Assembly (NCBI GenBank): GCA_009602725.1
Contig: WELB01000064.1
Coordinates: 33,528 to 52,794, forward strand
Direction of reading: 5' to 3'
DNA: 19,267 bases
Source of the DNA: Spirogloea muscicola
Lineage: Eukaryota; Streptophyta; Zygnematophyceae; Spirogloeales; Spirogloeaceae
Made by a program: the position numbers and the translations under genes. Positions 10,946 to 18,667 of the stretch are shown piece by piece. A model generated the notes under the pieces. That model made no database searches and was not told the DNA's origin. It saw nothing but the letters and a program-made list of their open reading frames with translations. Within the stretch, counting starts at the first letter, position 1. The number at the start of each line of letters is the position of its first letter.

Positions 10946-11087
10946 CAGCGCCGCCTTGGCGGGCGAGCCGGGGCCTTGGCACGACGCGCGCCCAGCCCGC
11001 CGCGGCTCCCGAGCCCGACGCGACGTCGACACGTGGCCGTGACTGGCCCAGACGCCGGCCACTTGAACAATCTGAAAAACAGCTCTT

Positions 11088-11125
11088 TTCAATGTATGGC
11101 AATGGCTGTGAGGGGGCCACCCCAA
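11088..11125 (-). repeat. Partial type-B repeat, reverse orientation
   Basis: GGCAATGGCTGTGAGGGGGC is followed by CACCCCAAAGCAGAAG, a degenerate reverse copy of the type-B core. It lies about 60 bases from the motif-D copy at 11186. Confidence 0.5.
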
Positions 11126-11185
11126 AGCAGAAGCAGAAGCTCGCCCAATTTCAAGAAGGTGGCTGGGAAGAAGGCCTAGCCCGAC

Positions 11186-11250
11186 GGTCAGCTTAGCAGC
11201 AGGTGACGTACATTTGTCCAATGTGCTTGCCTTTGTACTTGGCCACACAT
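11186..11250 (-). repeat. Motif-D repeat, copy 1 (reverse)
   Basis: On the complement: TGGCCAAGTACAAAGGCAAG, then an acidic-free AT/GC mix reading TGTACGTCACCTGCTGCTAA, then GCTGACC. This matches 17378-17438 with few differences and 15871-15930 more loosely. The sequence is non-coding here. Confidence 0.75.
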
Positions 11251-11313
11251 GGCCTCCCCATCTCTTAAAATTCACGCATTTCTTACGGAATGGACAAGGT
11301 CCAAAGACAATAT

Positions 11314-11352
11314 CGACAAGCTAACTTGGGGAGCCGGAGCGCCGCAGAAGGC
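11314..11352 (+). repeat. Motif-F repeat (TTGGGGAGCCGGAGC box), copy 1
   Basis: GACAAGCTAACTTGGGGAGC, CGGAGCGCCGC matches GACAGGCTAACTTGGGGAGC, CGGAGCACCGC at 12699-12730. It also resembles the complement of 10372-10392. In the second copy the box follows an LTR-like end. Confidence 0.7.
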
Positions 11353-11359
11353 ATGAGAA

Positions 11360-11677
11360 GGGCTCGCCCATTGAGGATAGGGGCTGGAAAAAGCCAGCCC
11401 AAAAAAGAATGAACAAAGTACGAGAAGGGGCCAGGGAAAAAGCATGCGCCAGTCCACATCTCTCCAGAGGGTCCATGGCCCGCGCCTTGCATCTGCGTGC
11501 TGGCCGTGCTCTAGCTGCAGCCTCTGGCTTTCGTCATCGTCAAGGGGACTGCATTCCGGCCCTTTGTGTGCTTTGGTTTCTTAGCGCTTCCTCTGGCTTC
11601 CTCTGGCCCCCTTCTCGTTCTTTGTTCATTCTTTTTTGGGCTGGCTTGTCCAGCCCCTATCCTCAATGGGCGAGCCC
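11360..11677. repeat. Head-to-head palindromic unit of two type-A hairpin repeats
   Basis: The left arm (11360-11435, reverse) and right arm (11603-11677, forward) are near-identical inverted copies of about 75 bases. Each runs from GGGCGAGCCC at the outer edge through the GGGCTGG hairpin (left 11381-11400; right 11638-11656) and T-run to CTTTGTTCATTC and CTGGCCCC at the inner edge. Between them lies a central block (about 11466-11540; TTGCATCTGCGTGCTGGC, AGCTGCAGCCTCTGGCTTTC) that is shared with 12082-12140 and 16221-16275. The arms differ by only a handful of bases. Confidence 0.8.
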
Positions 11678-11718
11678 TTTCTTCTTTCACAGCCATCGCC
11701 CTCTTCTGGAATTGGCTT

Positions 11719-11821
11719 GAATTGGCCTCCCTTTCAATTCATGCGCCCCGCGCGCCTTCTCTCTCTTCTGGAAGAGAGAGAAGGCGCGCGGTGCGCATGA
11801 AATTGAATGGGAGGCCAATTC
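11719..11821. repeat. Near-perfect foldback (about 50-base arms, 2-base centre)
   Basis: The arm at 11719-11768 and the reverse complement of 11771-11821 agree at 48 of 50 positions with one single-base bulge. The centre is TG. The arms contain AATTGGCCTCCC, the CATGCGC-CGCGCGCC segment and CTTCTCTCTCTTC next to the centre. Each arm is itself a copy of motif G, which also occurs singly near 10539 and 12800. It could be a head-to-head duplication or a hairpin RNA source. Confidence 0.9.
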
Positions 11822-12065
11822 CAGCCTTGAGGAAGAGTCTTACTGTCAGGCCCTTTCGCACCTTTTTTTCGCACCTTGTACATCCACCGGAGGACGAGTC
11901 TTCCTCCTTGCCGTTGATGTCCATGGGCCGATCGGCGCTGGGTGGCTCGAGCCCCTACAACAACTAGCGCGCAGCGCGGTGTCTCGACGTTCTCAAGGGG
12001 AGCACGCCGAGCTCAACGCGGCAGGCTCTCTCGTCTAGGTATTCCGTATGCGCCTGTCAGTAGTG

Positions 12066-12315
12066 CTGCAATGGTCAATGGCACACGCGCTTCACCTGCG
12101 TGCTGGTCGCGCTTTGGCTGCAGCCTTTAGCTTTAGACAGGGGACCCGCTACCCAAAGACTACTTTCTCTAACCTGCGGCTGCTCAACAGGAGTTGAGAA
12201 TCCAGTGGCCACTTGAGTTGCTGTGTGCTTCAGCGCTTTTCTGGCTCCTTCAGAATTTGCACATTCCTATGTCTGGGCTGGCCAATCATAGCCATTGCCC
12301 TGAACTGGCAGATTG
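12066..12315 (+). repeat. Long composite repeat copy: central block plus type-B hairpin
   Basis: About 250 bases aligning in order with 16212-16475: GGTCAATGGCACACGCG, GCGCTTTGGCTGCAGCCT, AGACAGGGGACCCGCTACCC, CCTGCGGCTGC, AGTGGCCACTT, GTGTGCTTCAGC and the type-B core GGGCTGGCC, AATCATA, GCCATTGCCC (12275-12300). The copy at 16212 has about 30 extra bases in the middle. The left hairpin-bearing arm is missing here. Confidence 0.8.
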
Positions 12316-12335
12316 TTTCTGTCTTGTGCATTCCT

Positions 12336-12380
12336 CTGGGCTGGCCTCTCACAGTCATTGCCCTGCATTGGACGAGCTGT
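12336..12380 (+). repeat. Type-B repeat, short copy
   Basis: CCTCTGGGCTGGCC, TCTCACAGTCATTGCCC, then TGCATTGGACGAGCTG. The inner stem is weakened (GTCA for GCCA) but the outer GGGC/GCCC is kept. It lies about 60 bases after the preceding copy. Confidence 0.65.
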
Positions 12381-12469
12381 TTGTCTTTCCGGCGGCTAGT
12401 TCTGCCTTGCGGCTGCTATCTACTGCTAACTACAGGTTACTAAGTGTTTTTCTTACATGGTCCATGCTT

Positions 12470-12560
12470 AGCATGTCTTTCAGCGCTTTTCGCCCCTTTG
12501 GACCTTGTCAAGTCTTTCCGGGCTAGCTTTTCGCAGCCCTCGGCCCCTTTGGAAGAGCCA
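12470..12560 (+). repeat. Degenerate type-A repeat
   Basis: TCTTTCAGCGCTTTTCGCCC and CTTTCC precede GGGCTAGCTTTTCGCAGCCC (12520-12539), a diverged hairpin in which the GGGCT and AGCCC ends still pair. TTTGGAAGAGCCACTTCTTC follows, shared with the copies near 9487 and 16680. Confidence 0.6.
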
Positions 12561-12628
12561 CTTCTTCTTGTTCTGGCAAAAGCTAGTGCAAAGAACGGGT
12601 CTACATGAAAGAAGCCTCATGCAAGGGG

Positions 12629-12740
12629 GGGCTAAGGTCACAGTGTGAACGCAGGCTGAATAGGGACTTCAGTACTCACGAGTGAGCACGTACGAATTTG
12701 ACAGGCTAACTTGGGGAGCCGGAGCACCGCCACAAAAGGC
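12629..12740 (+). repeat. LTR-end-like repeat, copy 2, with motif F
   Basis: GGCTAAGGTCACAGTGTGAA, then CAGTACTCACGAGTGAGCAC, ending AATTTGACA at 12702. Directly after comes GGCTAACTTGGGGAGCC. This is the forward counterpart of 10380-10462. The terminal ...CA plus downstream TTGGGGAGCC box is reminiscent of an LTR end with primer-binding site. The left border was not found. Confidence 0.45.
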
Positions 12741-14066
12741 AGTGGCCCAGCACATCCAGCGCCCAGCACATTGGACGAAGAGCCAGAGTGAGAAGAAAGG
12801 TGCGCGGTGCGCTTCAAATGAAAGGGAGGGATGGTCGCGGTGCGCACGGAATGGAGTCCAACTTAAGGCATTACACTGTTCAGGCAGAAGCTAGTGCAGA
12901 AAGTGGGGTGAAACGAACACTCCTCTGCTTGCCACCTTCTTACCACGTGCTAGTCAATCGTCATGTCGGACTTTCAACCGGAAGGCTCCTTATCCTCTCC
13001 GCTATTTGTGTCATTTGCCCAAAGCCCTTGCTCCCCTGGCAGGTGTTTGACGCCATAGTTGACGAAAATTGCTACCTGGGCATGAAGAGTATCGCGAGAC
13101 CAATCCTTCTTTTCATGTTACCTCCCACGTCCTTCTGGGGTGGCAATCAACAGCAATCAACACTAAGTGATTACTACACCTACACCTTGCATGTTGCTTG
13201 ACAAGAACCAATGTTACAGACAAACGGCTTCTCATAAGAAGTACCACTAGCACAATATGGATGACCTTTGAGGACGCCACTCCTTGTCTGCACAGCTGCA
13301 TATTGCAATTCCAGGGTTGTGGTGAGGGTATACTTCATGAGTAGATTGTGCATATGACTGGCCGAGACAACTTGTGCTCGTCCATGCTCTCACCTATCGA
13401 AGCCTGCTAGCTGCGAGCCTCATACGAGTTTCCCAATACATGGTTGACGCACACATTGAGTCGTCGGCGAGTTTCACTTTCTTCGAGCTTGCTACTCATG
13501 GTGTGCCTTCATCGGGTTCACTTTGCATTAGCAATCTACAAGTGGGCAGCCATCTCGCCTGCTCCAAGCATCTACCATGTATTGGATCTCTTCCCTCAGA
13601 AGTGTGGTGTGGGCCTCTGGTGTGGGCCTCCTCTAATATCTTTGTCTCATGATTCCCACTTATCTAGCGTCCTATGTGCTGTCCGCTTCGAGTGGAAGCT
13701 ACAAGTGTGGCTGCTAAACACAAGGGGCAGGCTTCTGGTGCCCCTGGGATCAAGCACTTCCTCTTGTCTGCATATTTGAATAGTCAATGCAGCAGACTTG
13801 GGAGTCAGCATCTTTAGGGTTGATTGCTTATTGCAATGAGAATGCAAGAATAAATGCAATCTGTGATGCTGTGATGCCAGATACCTAATGCATAATGTGT
13901 AAAGGGAGCTGGCCAGGCCCCGGAAGTACAAGCTTTCACTATGGATCAATAGAAGGTAGTCAAAAAGCAGCCACTATACAAGGTCCCTCCATCTTTTAAG
14001 CGGAGGGACGAGGGATAGAGGTCTGTTGACCAGAGTGAGAGCCATGCACGCACGAGCCATCGTGCT
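12741..14066. other. Gene-free stretch downstream of the F-box gene with a motif-G copy
   Basis: A reverse motif-G relative lies at 12800-12855 (GTGCGCGGTGCGC, AATGAAAGGGAGGG). A frame at 13043-13140 looks exon-like (see findings) but has no assignable partner exons. Nothing else recognisable. The F-box 3' UTR should lie just below 14066. Confidence 0.5.
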
Positions 14067-15444
14067 TCAAGGTGCTTCAGGGGTAGCCTCCGGCGTCAGG
14101 TGTGGCGGGTGCCGCGTGGAATGATATATTACCCAACAATTCTCAAGCGTCCACCCCCAATCCTTAGTGCGTGCTGGAATGAGTGATGGCCAGTGATTGA
14201 TACGGATGTATGTGCCGGGCTTGCCCTCCTTGGTCTTAGTGAAGCGCCACGTGCACTCGTGAGAGCCATAGATCACGTCCATCTTATGCGCGCTAACCGT
14301 GCCGTTTGCGTGAAAGACACGCTGCATCGATGGCAGGCCCTGCCAGAACGGGTCCAGCGACATCCAGTACTCTCCAGCTTGCTGCAGCAGAGGAGCAAAG
14401 TCAGCCCCCAGCAGGCTGGAGAGTCAACATCGTTGGAGTCAAAGCAAAGGCGAAGTCAAAAGCATGCCTGTGACCACCTCCATAGACAAGCACCCACGCT
14501 GTCACACACTTTGTTGCCAATGTGATGCCAAAGCAATGTCCCGACCCAAAGTTGTCCGCCCTTGACTCCTCTTAGGGCCAACGAATAGCTTAATCTGGGA
14601 ATGCCAGCGAAGCTTGGGTGATTGCAGAGCGCAACTTACGGGCTTGAACCGGAAGTCCCATGCGCAGCGGCACAGATCCTCCAGCGTGATGGTCGCCTGC
14701 GCACAGGGGCCCAGAATGCCATTCAGTGCATCGGAAGCACGGTCGTGAAGGTGCCAGGCAATGCAAGAGGACGCGGGCAGCCAAAGCACTGCACAGTGTG
14801 GTCCAGAACCGGTACCCGCTTGCAGTCTTGGAGGGCCAGCTGGTACGCCTCGTGGCGCGCAGTGGAGGGGTCAGCGGCACGGGGCGGGACGTGAATCTTG
14901 TCCTGCCAGAGCTCCTTGCAGTGCGCCCGCCACAGGACGTCGTCCCGGGAAACAGTGCGCCACTGCATGAACATGGTGGTCATCAGCTGCAAGGCCCAGC
15001 CCAAGCTAGTCCCAGCTACTGAGCACTGTCGCGTCGAGGCGATAACAACAAATGGGCTGGCGGGCCGAGTGCCCTCACCTCCCTGGAGACGGCGGCGCAG
15101 GTGGCGAGCGTCCGGGCGTCCAGGAACGCCAGCACGTTGACGGCCAGGCTGCTGCCGAGGGCCTCCATCGGATCGCTCCGCGACGTGCTGCGGGTCGTCC
15201 GCAGCGACCGGCGTTGCAAGTTGGGCGGCGGCGCTAGCAGTGGCAGCGCCTGGGGCTTGGCCGCCTCTGGAAGACCAAAGGAAGCGGCAGTGCAAGCGGC
15301 GGCCGAACTTGGCGCCGGTGCTGGGCCCGCCGCCGCCGCCGGGTTGGCCGAGCACCCGCCGCAGCAGCCGTCTCCGGCGCACAGCTTGGCGGCCCTGCTG
15401 CGCTTGCGGCGCAGGTTGCTCCAGAAGTCCGCCGGGCTCTTCAT
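14067..15444 (-). CDS. F-box protein, probable SCF substrate receptor (complete, 4 exons, 294 aa)
   Basis: Exons on the complement: 15079-15444, 14816-14962, 14640-14696, 14067-14381 (TGA). All introns are GT-AG in phase 0 and the total is 885 bases. An in-frame TAG three codons before the ATG at 15444 supports that start. Met93 is an alternative. The N-terminal 90 residues are Ala/Arg/Pro-rich and low in complexity. The F-box spans about residues 93-140 across intron 1: LAVNVLAFLDARTLATCAAV, SREWRTVSRDDVLWRAHC, with the typical L-FLD-LA-C--VSR-W-----DD-LW pattern for Skp1 binding. The C-terminal part has LCRCAWDFRFKP, AGEYWMSLDPFWQGLP, RVFHANGTVSA, YIRINHWPSL and KDWGWTLENCWVIY, a Trp-rich region that looks like the substrate-side domain of a plant/algal F-box subfamily. 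No orthologue name is assigned and substrates are unknown. Confidence 0.87.
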
Positions 15445-15734
15445 CGGGCCCTAATAGAGCTGCACGATGGCAGCGCCGCCTGAAAGCCACTCGGAGACGT
15501 CGTACCGACAGAAGGGTCGCCTCAGTGGGACCTCGAGCGTGGACGATGGGGAGGAGGCAGACAGGCGACTGTGTGCAATGGCGGTGCGCAAAGCTGTGCA
15601 GACTGAGGCTTGGGGGCTGCGAGGAGGGCGGCGAAGGTCCGCCAAGCGAGGAGCGGCTGGCGGTGGCGGTGGCGGAAGCGAGTGACGGTGGAATGGGGTG
15701 CGAGAGAAGTGACTCTTCCCACGAGAGAGAGACT
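15445..15734 (-). promoter_or_regulatory. 5' flank of the F-box gene
   Basis: GC-rich sequence directly upstream of the F-box start, with no hairpin repeat until 15735. It presumably contains the 5' UTR and core promoter. No TATA box or other defined element was recognised. Several frames stay open across it on both strands, as expected for GC-rich DNA, and none has family character. Confidence 0.3.
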
Positions 15735-15790
15735 CTTCCAGTCGTGGGCGATGGCTGCGATTGGCCAGCCCCGAATCGAGAAAAGTGGCT
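15735..15790 (-). repeat. Type-B hairpin repeat, reverse, in the F-box upstream region
   Basis: GTGGGCGATGGCTGCGATTG, then GCCAGCCCC: the complement of the type-B core, with GGGC(G) at 15746 and AGCCC ending near 15771. It lies about 300 bases upstream of the F-box start codon and is the repeat copy nearest to any gene start. Confidence 0.7.
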
Positions 15791-15867
15791 CTCCAGAAGG
15801 GGGCAAGGGCTGGAAGCGGAATGAACAAGGAAAAGTAGTTGTGTAATCGAAAAACAAACGAAGGCCA

Positions 15868-15978
15868 AAATGGCCAAGTACAAATGCAAGCACATCCGAT
15901 GACGTACATCACCCACTGCAGATTGACCCGCTCAGTAACCACGGGTCGATAAATCAAGGTCGCTAATTGATGCCTGAA
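15868..15978 (+). repeat. Motif-D repeat, copy 2
   Basis: TGGCCAAGTACAAATGCAAG, GACGTACATCACCCACTGCA, GATTGACCCGCTCAGTAACC, ACGGGTCGA, then AAGGTCGCTAATTGATGCC. It aligns over about 100 bases with 17378-17485 and over 60 with the complement of 11186-11250. Confidence 0.75.
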
Positions 15979-16044
15979 TACCACCGATGGCAGATTCGAA
16001 GCCCTTCTCGCAAGGGGCTGCACAGGGCCAGGCCCAAGGGTCCA

Positions 16045-16209
16045 GAGAAGAAAGGGCTCGCCCATTGAGGAGAGGGGCTGGACAAGCCAGCCCAGAAAAG
16101 AATGAACAAAGTACGAGTAGGGGGCCAAGGGGAAGCGCCAAGGAAAGCAAGCACAAAACGAAGCATAGCTGCTACGAATCACTCAGTAACCCCTGCTAAG
16201 CAGCCGCAG
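16045..16209 (-). repeat. Type-A hairpin repeat, reverse, with long tail and motif E copy 2
   Basis: AAAGGGCTCGCCCATTGAGG, then hairpin GGGCTGG, ACAAG, CCAGCCC (16075-16093), AAAAGAATGAACAAAGTACG, AGGAAAGCAAGCACAAAACG and the 27-base motif E (16183-16209). The complement aligns over about 115 bases with 11563-11680, and its far end aligns with 9335-9400. This is the longest single arm seen. Confidence 0.8.
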
Positions 16210-16211
16210 AG

Positions 16212-16475
16212 AAGCGGTCAATGGCACACGCGTTGCATCTGCATGCTCGTCGCGCTTTGGCTGCAGCCTCTGCCTGTAGACAGGAGAGCCACATCCTAAT
16301 AGACAGGGGACCCGCTACCCAGAGACTAGTTCCTCTGACCTGCGACTGCCCAACAGGGGATATTGAGCACCTAGTGGCCACTTCAGTCGCTGTGTGCTCT
16401 AGCTCTTTCCTGGCCCCTTCGAACGTTGTTCATGTTTTTCTGGGCTGGCCAATTAGAGCCATTGCCCTTGATTGA
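16212..16475 (+). repeat. Long composite repeat copy: central block plus type-B hairpin
   Basis: GGTCAATGGCACACGCGTTG, GCGCTTTGGCTGCAGCCTCT, an inserted segment with AGACAGGAGAGCCACATCC, AGACAGGGGACCCGCTACCC, a motif-E relative at 16340-16366 in inverted orientation, CTAGTGGCCACTT and GGGCTGGCC, AATTAGA, GCCATTGCCC (16442-16467). With the reverse arm at 16045-16209 it forms a roughly 430-base palindromic unit carrying a hairpin near each end. Confidence 0.8.
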
Positions 16476-16519
16476 AAGAATAGTTCTCTTCCCAAAGAGA
16501 AAGAATGAGCTTAATCCAA

Positions 16520-16710
16520 TCTTTCGGCCCTTTCGGACTGTCAATCTTTGTTCGGGCTGGCTTTCACAGCCCTCGCTGTGAAACATCCTCAGGCCCCTTT
16601 GTAGCTGCTCACCGCTCTTAGGCCCCTCTGAACCTTTGTGAATTCTTTTTGGGGTGGCTTTTCGCAGCCCTTGCCCCTATTGGGAGTGCCACTTCTTCTC
16701 GCTCCCTTCA
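16520..16710 (+). repeat. Two degenerate type-A repeats in tandem
   Basis: First: TTTCGGCCCTTTCGGACTG, CTTTGTTC, GGGCTGGCTTTCACAGCCC (16554-16572). Second: TTAGGCCCCTCTGAACC, TTTTTGGGGTGGCTTTTCGC, AGCCCTTGCCCC, GGGAGTGCCACTTCTTC. Both are diverged but in the same order as better-kept copies. Confidence 0.6.
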
Positions 16711-16739
16711 GAAGAGCGCAGAGGAGCTCACATCTCATC

Positions 16740-16870
16740 GCAAGGCAATGGCTGTGAGAGGCCAGCCCGAAGAGGTATACAAGGTCTATAGAGAGACAAC
16801 TTTTGCAATGTAAGGCAAAGGCTGTGAGAGGCCAGCCCAAAGCAATGTACAAGATATGTACGAGGTACTG
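16740..16870 (-). repeat. Two reverse type-B repeats in tandem
   Basis: GGCAATGGCTGTGAGAGGCC, AGCCC at 16744-16768 and GGCAAAGGCTGTGAGAGGCC, AGCCC at 16814-16838, about 70 bases apart. Each is followed by an AAG/GTA-rich tail (GTATACAAGGT; AATGTACAAGATATG). They are more similar to each other than to distant copies, which suggests local tandem duplication. Confidence 0.7.
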
Positions 16871-16984
16871 AAAGGGCCGGAAAGCGCAAAATAGAGGAAA
16901 CACGAATGACATGCAAAACCGACGGAAGTGCTTATCGTGGCTTCTACGAGTGGAAGAAGATCTTCAAGTGGAAGAAGCTCTCCA

Positions 16985-17085
16985 GTGTGTGCTTTAGATG
17001 TCTCTCTGGCCCCTTCGAACTTCGTTCATACTTTTGTTTGGGCTGGCCAATCACAGCTACCGCCCTCTCCTGGAAGCGTCGTTTC
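16985..17085 (+). repeat. Type-B hairpin repeat with full lead
   Basis: GTGTGTGCTTTAGATGTCTC, CTGGCCCCTTCGAAC, TTCGTTCATACTTTTG, then GGGCTGGCC, AATCACA, GCTACCGCCC (from 17040) and CTCTCCTGGAAGCG. The lead matches both type-A and type-B copies, showing that the two types share one upstream sequence. Confidence 0.75.
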
Positions 17086-17114
17086 TTCAGGAAGAAAAGA
17101 GCTGTTCAGATTGA

Positions 17115-17262
17115 CAGCAATAGCTGTGAGAGGCCAGCCCAGAAAAAAGAATGAACAAACTCCGAAGGGGCCCAAGAAAGAGAGAAAGACTCCATGAGAG
17201 GGCGGTGGCTAGGAGAGGCCAGCCCCAAGAAAAAGAATAAACAAAAAATTGAAAAAGCTCTA
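17115..17262 (-). repeat. Two reverse type-B repeats in tandem
   Basis: CAGCAATAGCTGTGAGAGGC, CAGCCCAGAAAAAAGAATG, AACAAACTCCGAAGGGGCCC (17115-17172) and GGCGGTGGCTAGGAGAGGCC, AGCCCCAAGAAAAAGAATAA (17200-17240) with an A-rich tail ending GCTCTAAGCAC. Tail order mirrors the lead of forward copies. Confidence 0.7.
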
Positions 17263-17377
17263 AGCACAGGGTGGAGAGCTTCTACTACTGGAAGAGCTTC
17301 TTCCTCTCGCAGAAGTGGGAAGAGCTCACTTCGTCCAGGGGAAAGAATGGAGTGTGATTAAAGTGATGCAGGGCCTG

Positions 17378-17485
17378 TGGCCAAGTACAAAGGCAAGTGC
17401 ATTATCAAATGTACATCACCTGCTGCTAAGCTGACCAGCTCAGTAACCACGAGTCAGCACACAGAGGTCGCTGATTAATGCCCGG
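17378..17485 (+). repeat. Motif-D repeat, copy 3
   Basis: TGGCCAAGTACAAAGGCAAG, TGTACATCACCTGCTGCTAA, GCTGACCAGCTCAGTAACCA, CGAGTCAGCAC, then AGGTCGCTGATTAATGCC. It is a direct repeat of 15868-15978, about 1.5 kb apart, so the two bracket the densest hairpin-repeat cluster. Confidence 0.75.
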
Positions 17486-18254
17486 CACCGGACAGCAATC
17501 GGCAAGCTCTTCAGCTACCAGCTAAGACTCGACCAGCTTTCTGATGCAACGCATGAGCCTGAGCTCGCTGCAGACAAGCTGACGGTCGGCATCGCAAGAA
17601 TGACAAGTAGGCTGCCGGCATGCCCATCTGAGCTGGAAGCATATCCTCACGTCGAGCATATCCCAGACTTGCAATATTCTCAAGTAGGGTATGGAAGCGA
17701 GGACCCATGCAGCCGACAGCCGAAAGTGTCGATTGCGGCTGGTAGGATGTGATCACTGCGGGGGTAGTCAGAGTAGTGTAGGAGCTTTCTCTGCTCTGCA
17801 CCTCTAATTGCGTGGCCAGCGATGTGAGTCTATGCGGAACTCTTGTACGCCTCCGTCACAACTACATCAACGAAGACTCGTGAGCCTCCGCCAGGTTGTA
17901 CACCCACAATGTCCAGGTTGCGACGGTGATGGCGTCCCTAAGAATCCGTGGGCATTATATTGCTCACTTCCACAATGGCGCGGTAGCTGAGGGGGTGGGG
18001 CGAGAGGAGATGGAGGGGAGGAAGCGAATAGCGAGGAGGGGGGGGAGAGGGTGGGGCAGAGAGAGAGAATTGTATGCGGCTGCTGATATTAAAAAATCGG
18101 CTGTAACAAGCCAGCCAGATGCATACAGGTGTGCATGACGGAGCCACAGGCTAGGCAAACAGGGCGCCCTTAGTACCCCGTGTCAGCAGTAGGAGGTCAG
18201 ATGAGCTGAGGGGAGGAAGAGCAACCCCGCTGCGCAAGCCAGAAGAGAGAAGAA
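17486..18254. other. No recognisable gene; purine-rich tract at about 17990-18070
   Basis: Short open frames on both strands show no family character. The tract at 17990-18070 is almost entirely G and A (GGGGAGAGGGTGGGG, GAGAGAGAG). No hairpin repeat copy occurs between 17262 and 18255, apart from the motif-D copy at the left. Confidence 0.5.
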
Positions 18255-18365
18255 AGTGCTCGCCCATTGAGGACAGGGCTGGAAAAGCCAGCCCAAAAAA
18301 GAATGAAGAATGAATAATGAAGAGAAGGCTTAGGCCAGCCCCTCTGCTCTATGGGCGAGCTCTTC
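18255..18365. repeat. Type-A hairpin repeat (reverse) followed by a partial forward copy
   Basis: TGCTCGCCCATTGAGGACA precedes a perfect hairpin GGGCTGG, AAAAG, CCAGCCC (18276-18294) and AAAAAAGAATGAAGAATG. From 18333 GGCCAGCCCC, CTATGGGCGAGCTCTTCC is a truncated forward copy. The pair is thus a short head-to-head arrangement. Confidence 0.7.
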
Positions 18366-18524
18366 CTTTCTGCTGCTTCCGGGTCTCGGCAAAGTGCCGC
18401 TTCTCCTGCTCCGAGTTACTCTGATCTGCTGTTGCTCACACGTGGATACTGAGCAGCCATCTGCATCTCCCTCTGCACCATCTTGCACTTTGTAGTGTAG
18501 TCCTTTTTCAGCACCTCTTTCTTT

Positions 18525-18600
18525 GGCTTTGAACATTGTCCATTCTTTTTGGGTTGGCTTTGCCAGCCCCTCTTCTCAATGGGCGAGCACCTTCTTTATC
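18525..18600 (+). repeat. Type-A hairpin repeat
   Basis: TTGAACATTGTCCATTC, T-run, GGGTTGGCTTTGCCAGCCC (18550-18568; one G-T pair replaces G-C), then TTCTCAATGGGCGAGCACC. Confidence 0.7.
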
Positions 18601-18649
18601 TTAGGCCAGAGGCTGCTGCAAGGGCGCGACCAGCGCGGCGGTGCAAAGC

Positions 18650-18665
18650 AAGAGAGAGAGAGAGA
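18650..18665 (+). repeat. GA dinucleotide microsatellite
   Basis: Eight AG units in a row immediately before a type-A hairpin copy. Confidence 0.9.
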
Positions 18666-18667
18666 TG

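Noticed and set aside
11360-11677. Helitron 3' ends.
   Set aside because: A short hairpin is present but no CTRR end at the right distance and no 5' TC end were seen.
14723-15916. A 397-codon open frame on the minus strand.
   Set aside because: It runs through the F-box intron and in another frame through exon 1. Only its last part coincides with F-box exon 2. The four-exon model explains the locus better.
17511-17801. Minus-strand open frame of 96 codons.
   Set aside because: No recognisable motif, no splice partners, flanked by repeats.
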